From: Volvox africanus
Taxonomy: Eukaryota > Chlorophyta > Chlorophyceae > Chlamydomonadales > Volvocaceae
Direction of reading: 5' to 3'
Assembly: GCA_030268105.1 (NCBI GenBank)
Contig: BSDZ01000003.1
Location: 5,007,001 to 5,071,000 of the forward strand
DNA: 64,000 nt
In this document: in pieces, positions 62,359-64,000 of the stretch
Layout of the letters: each line of letters starts with the position of its first letter
Position numbering within the stretch: the first letter of the stretch is position 1
Position numbers and translations under genes: made by a program
Notes under the pieces: generated by a model
Databases searched by the model: none
The model's input: only the letters and a program-made list of their open reading frames with translations
What the model was told of the DNA's origin: nothing

Positions 62359-63765
62359 TCAATACCGTCCCGGCTCCACGCGGGGGTCCCTAAACCTGCA
62401 CTGTTCCTTGTCGTATTCCAGTGTGTAATCTCCTTGCGTCCCACTAGTCTTGTTGCGTGCCTGCGATAAGCAGCACGTGAGGGGAGGAGCTCAAGGATGA
62501 AATCATAGAGAGCTTAAAGCCTTTGCTCGGGACCCGATACCCATTTGGACACTCGGGTGCCCACTTCCTGTGGGGAACGCAGCCCCTATCCGCGGACAGA
62601 AATATCGGCTGAACCACGCGCCTTAAACCTGTCAATACAGAACGCCCCAAACATTTTTGGCTGGCCCGTCATTTCCCATGGGCTTGCCCATTGAGTACCT
62701 TGAGCACTTTAATCAGCGTCTCATTCTCTCGCCACGGGATCTGAAGTGGCTTACCGCCACGGCCACCCGATCGCCCAGTGGTAGCCTGGCGCCTCCGCAA
62801 CGCCGCGTCAATGGCCGCCCGGGTGTACCTGCCCCCCAAAAAGAACGTATCGGACGAGGTCAGAACGGTGAGCTTAGAAAACGTTAGAAAGCCATTGAAG
62901 ACGAAAATCAGGTCACATATGGTTTCATTGGCGAGCCTTCCCAACTGTCTGCGTCGCAGGACAGCTCCTTAGCATCGGGCCCTTTACCTTGTAGGCCCAC
63001 GCATAGCGCAGCCCCAGCAACGCCTATCCCAACAACGCATGAAATGAATGTATCAGCCAAATATGTACACAACTAGCTCAGCAAAACCCACTCCTCCACT
63101 TACCGGTGAACTACGAGACCCATATCGGCCTTATTGTACCAATGCGCTGAGCCGGAAATGTCGTACATGTTGGGTGGCCCCCCGTCCCAATCCTCCATAG
63201 ATTTCGGGTGCGCAACTAACCAAACGTGGACTACGTAGCGCTGTGCCCAGCGCTTCACCTGCATGTGGTGGAGTCCGGATGGGAAGAGCGGCAAGCTCCT
63301 GAAGTTACACGCTTTGGCAAACTGCCCTTTGGCATATATCCATTCGTTGAAAATACCTTGTACGGTCATCTCAACTTGGCTTATGCGCTGGACTCATAGA
63401 CACTAAATATTGGACATGATGTGTGCTGCGTGCTGCCGCCCTTCATCCTACAAACAACCCTCTCACCCTACAAACATTGTCAACGCGAGGACAACGTCGG
63501 TTATGTCCCAGCAGCCGTGATATTTTGTCTCCCAGTCTATATTCCTCATGACAAACATACATCTACGCGGGAACGAACATGCGTCCCAGTTGCATTTTAC
63601 CCAGCTCCGGGGCCCCACCAATCCCTCGAAAGAATGCCGCGCCAGCCGGCCTCCCCTTGCCGCACCTTTCCCAGCATGGCGCTGACATACTCGGTCTCCG
63701 TCTGTGCACCCCGGCGCTGTTCCAGCTCGTTATACGGATCGATCACCAAGCCTCGGATGCCGTAC
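62359..63765 (-). CDS. TWINKLE-type organellar DNA primase-helicase, C-terminal part
   Basis: Exons in the window (minus strand): 63765-63666, 63258-63104, 62828-62699, 62460-62359 (TGA); about 162 residues, with the 5' exons beyond the right edge. The sequence is the end of the RecA-like helicase domain: IRGLVIDPYNELEQRRG (Walker B region), TEYVSAMLGK, VHVWLVAHPKSMEDWDGGPP, NMYDISGSAHWYNKADMG followed by LVVHR, then ETLIKVLK / ARNKTSGTQGDYTLEYD at the C-terminus. TWINKLE unwinds DNA at organellar replication forks; plant versions also keep an active primase domain, which would lie in the missing part. Phases match at each junction (2, 0, 2, 0). Between VVHR and ETLIKVLK an Arg/Gly-rich insert (RRRQATTGRSGGRGGK) is present. 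Confidence 0.92.
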
Positions 63766-64000
63766 CTGCCGGCGATCACGAAGGGGAGCAAAAGGAACCA
63801 CTTGGGGATAAGCACACGAAACACCGACACGCGTAGACCGACACAGAAGGCACTGGACAGCGCAGACAGTGGTCATTGCGGTGTTGATACCGGCCTAGTG
63901 GACCTCTCCCGTATACGGACCTACACGCTCGTGGTTAGATGTCGACTCCCTGTACGGATTCGGGTATGATCTCTACGAATACGCCAAACCCTAGAATATG
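63766..64000. other. Intron or upstream part of the TWINKLE gene; no exon recognised
   Basis: The exon starting at 63765 enters in phase 2 after a CAG acceptor, so an upstream exon must exist. No matching TWINKLE sequence is visible in the last 235 bases of the window, so this is read as intron running off the edge. Confidence 0.6.

Overview
The window looks like nuclear DNA from a chlorophycean green alga, most like the Volvox/Chlamydomonas (volvocine) group. The grounds are indirect: GC-rich, intron-dense genes; Ala/Gly/Ser/Pro-rich linkers inserted between conserved domains; pyrimidine-rich acceptors ending in CAG; long microsatellites inside introns; and AT-richer, repeat-bearing intergenic DNA. 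Nothing bacterial (operons, Shine-Dalgarno sites, CRISPR) is seen. All gene models below were assembled by hand by matching reading frames, splice dinucleotides and intron phase. Every model closes to a whole number of codons, but none has transcript support.

Layout. (1) 371-13194 (+): a ~19-exon gene for a ~2165-residue protein with an N-terminal coiled coil, family not recognised. (2) 14385-22819 (+): an F-box plus JmjC oxygenase-like gene with very large repeat-filled introns. (3) 22820-25415: AT-rich spacer. (4) 25416-26820 (+): a C3HC4 RING-finger gene. (5) 26821-30563: spacer. (6) 30564-34479 (-): a U-box protein whose C-terminus is a 24-residue-period right-handed beta-helix. (7) 34480-41930: repeat-rich spacer with an (AAT)n tract, retroelement gag relics, a duplicated ~95-base fragment and a short interspersed repeat. 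(8) 41931-46368 (-): an SLC37-type sugar-phosphate transporter, head-to-head with (9) 46738-49473 (+): a YlmH-like S4-domain RNA-binding protein, probably plastid-targeted. (10) 50143-56798 (-): Integrator subunit 9 (INTS9). (11) 59272-61835 (-): a membrane-anchored, disordered protein of unknown function. (12) 62359-63765 (-): the 3' part of an organellar TWINKLE primase-helicase gene; its 5' part lies beyond the right edge.

The genes do not form a pathway. Three of them (F-box/JmjC, RING, U-box) carry ubiquitin-ligase-type domains, but their spacing and unrelated partner domains give no evidence of a cluster. The least familiar item is the U-box/beta-helix fusion. Other points of interest are the unrecognised coiled-coil gene, the signal-anchored disordered protein, and several odd exon or intron structures: a 9-base first exon in INTS9, a likely GC-AG intron in the JmjC gene, and a 1.7-kb intronic minisatellite that is open in several frames.
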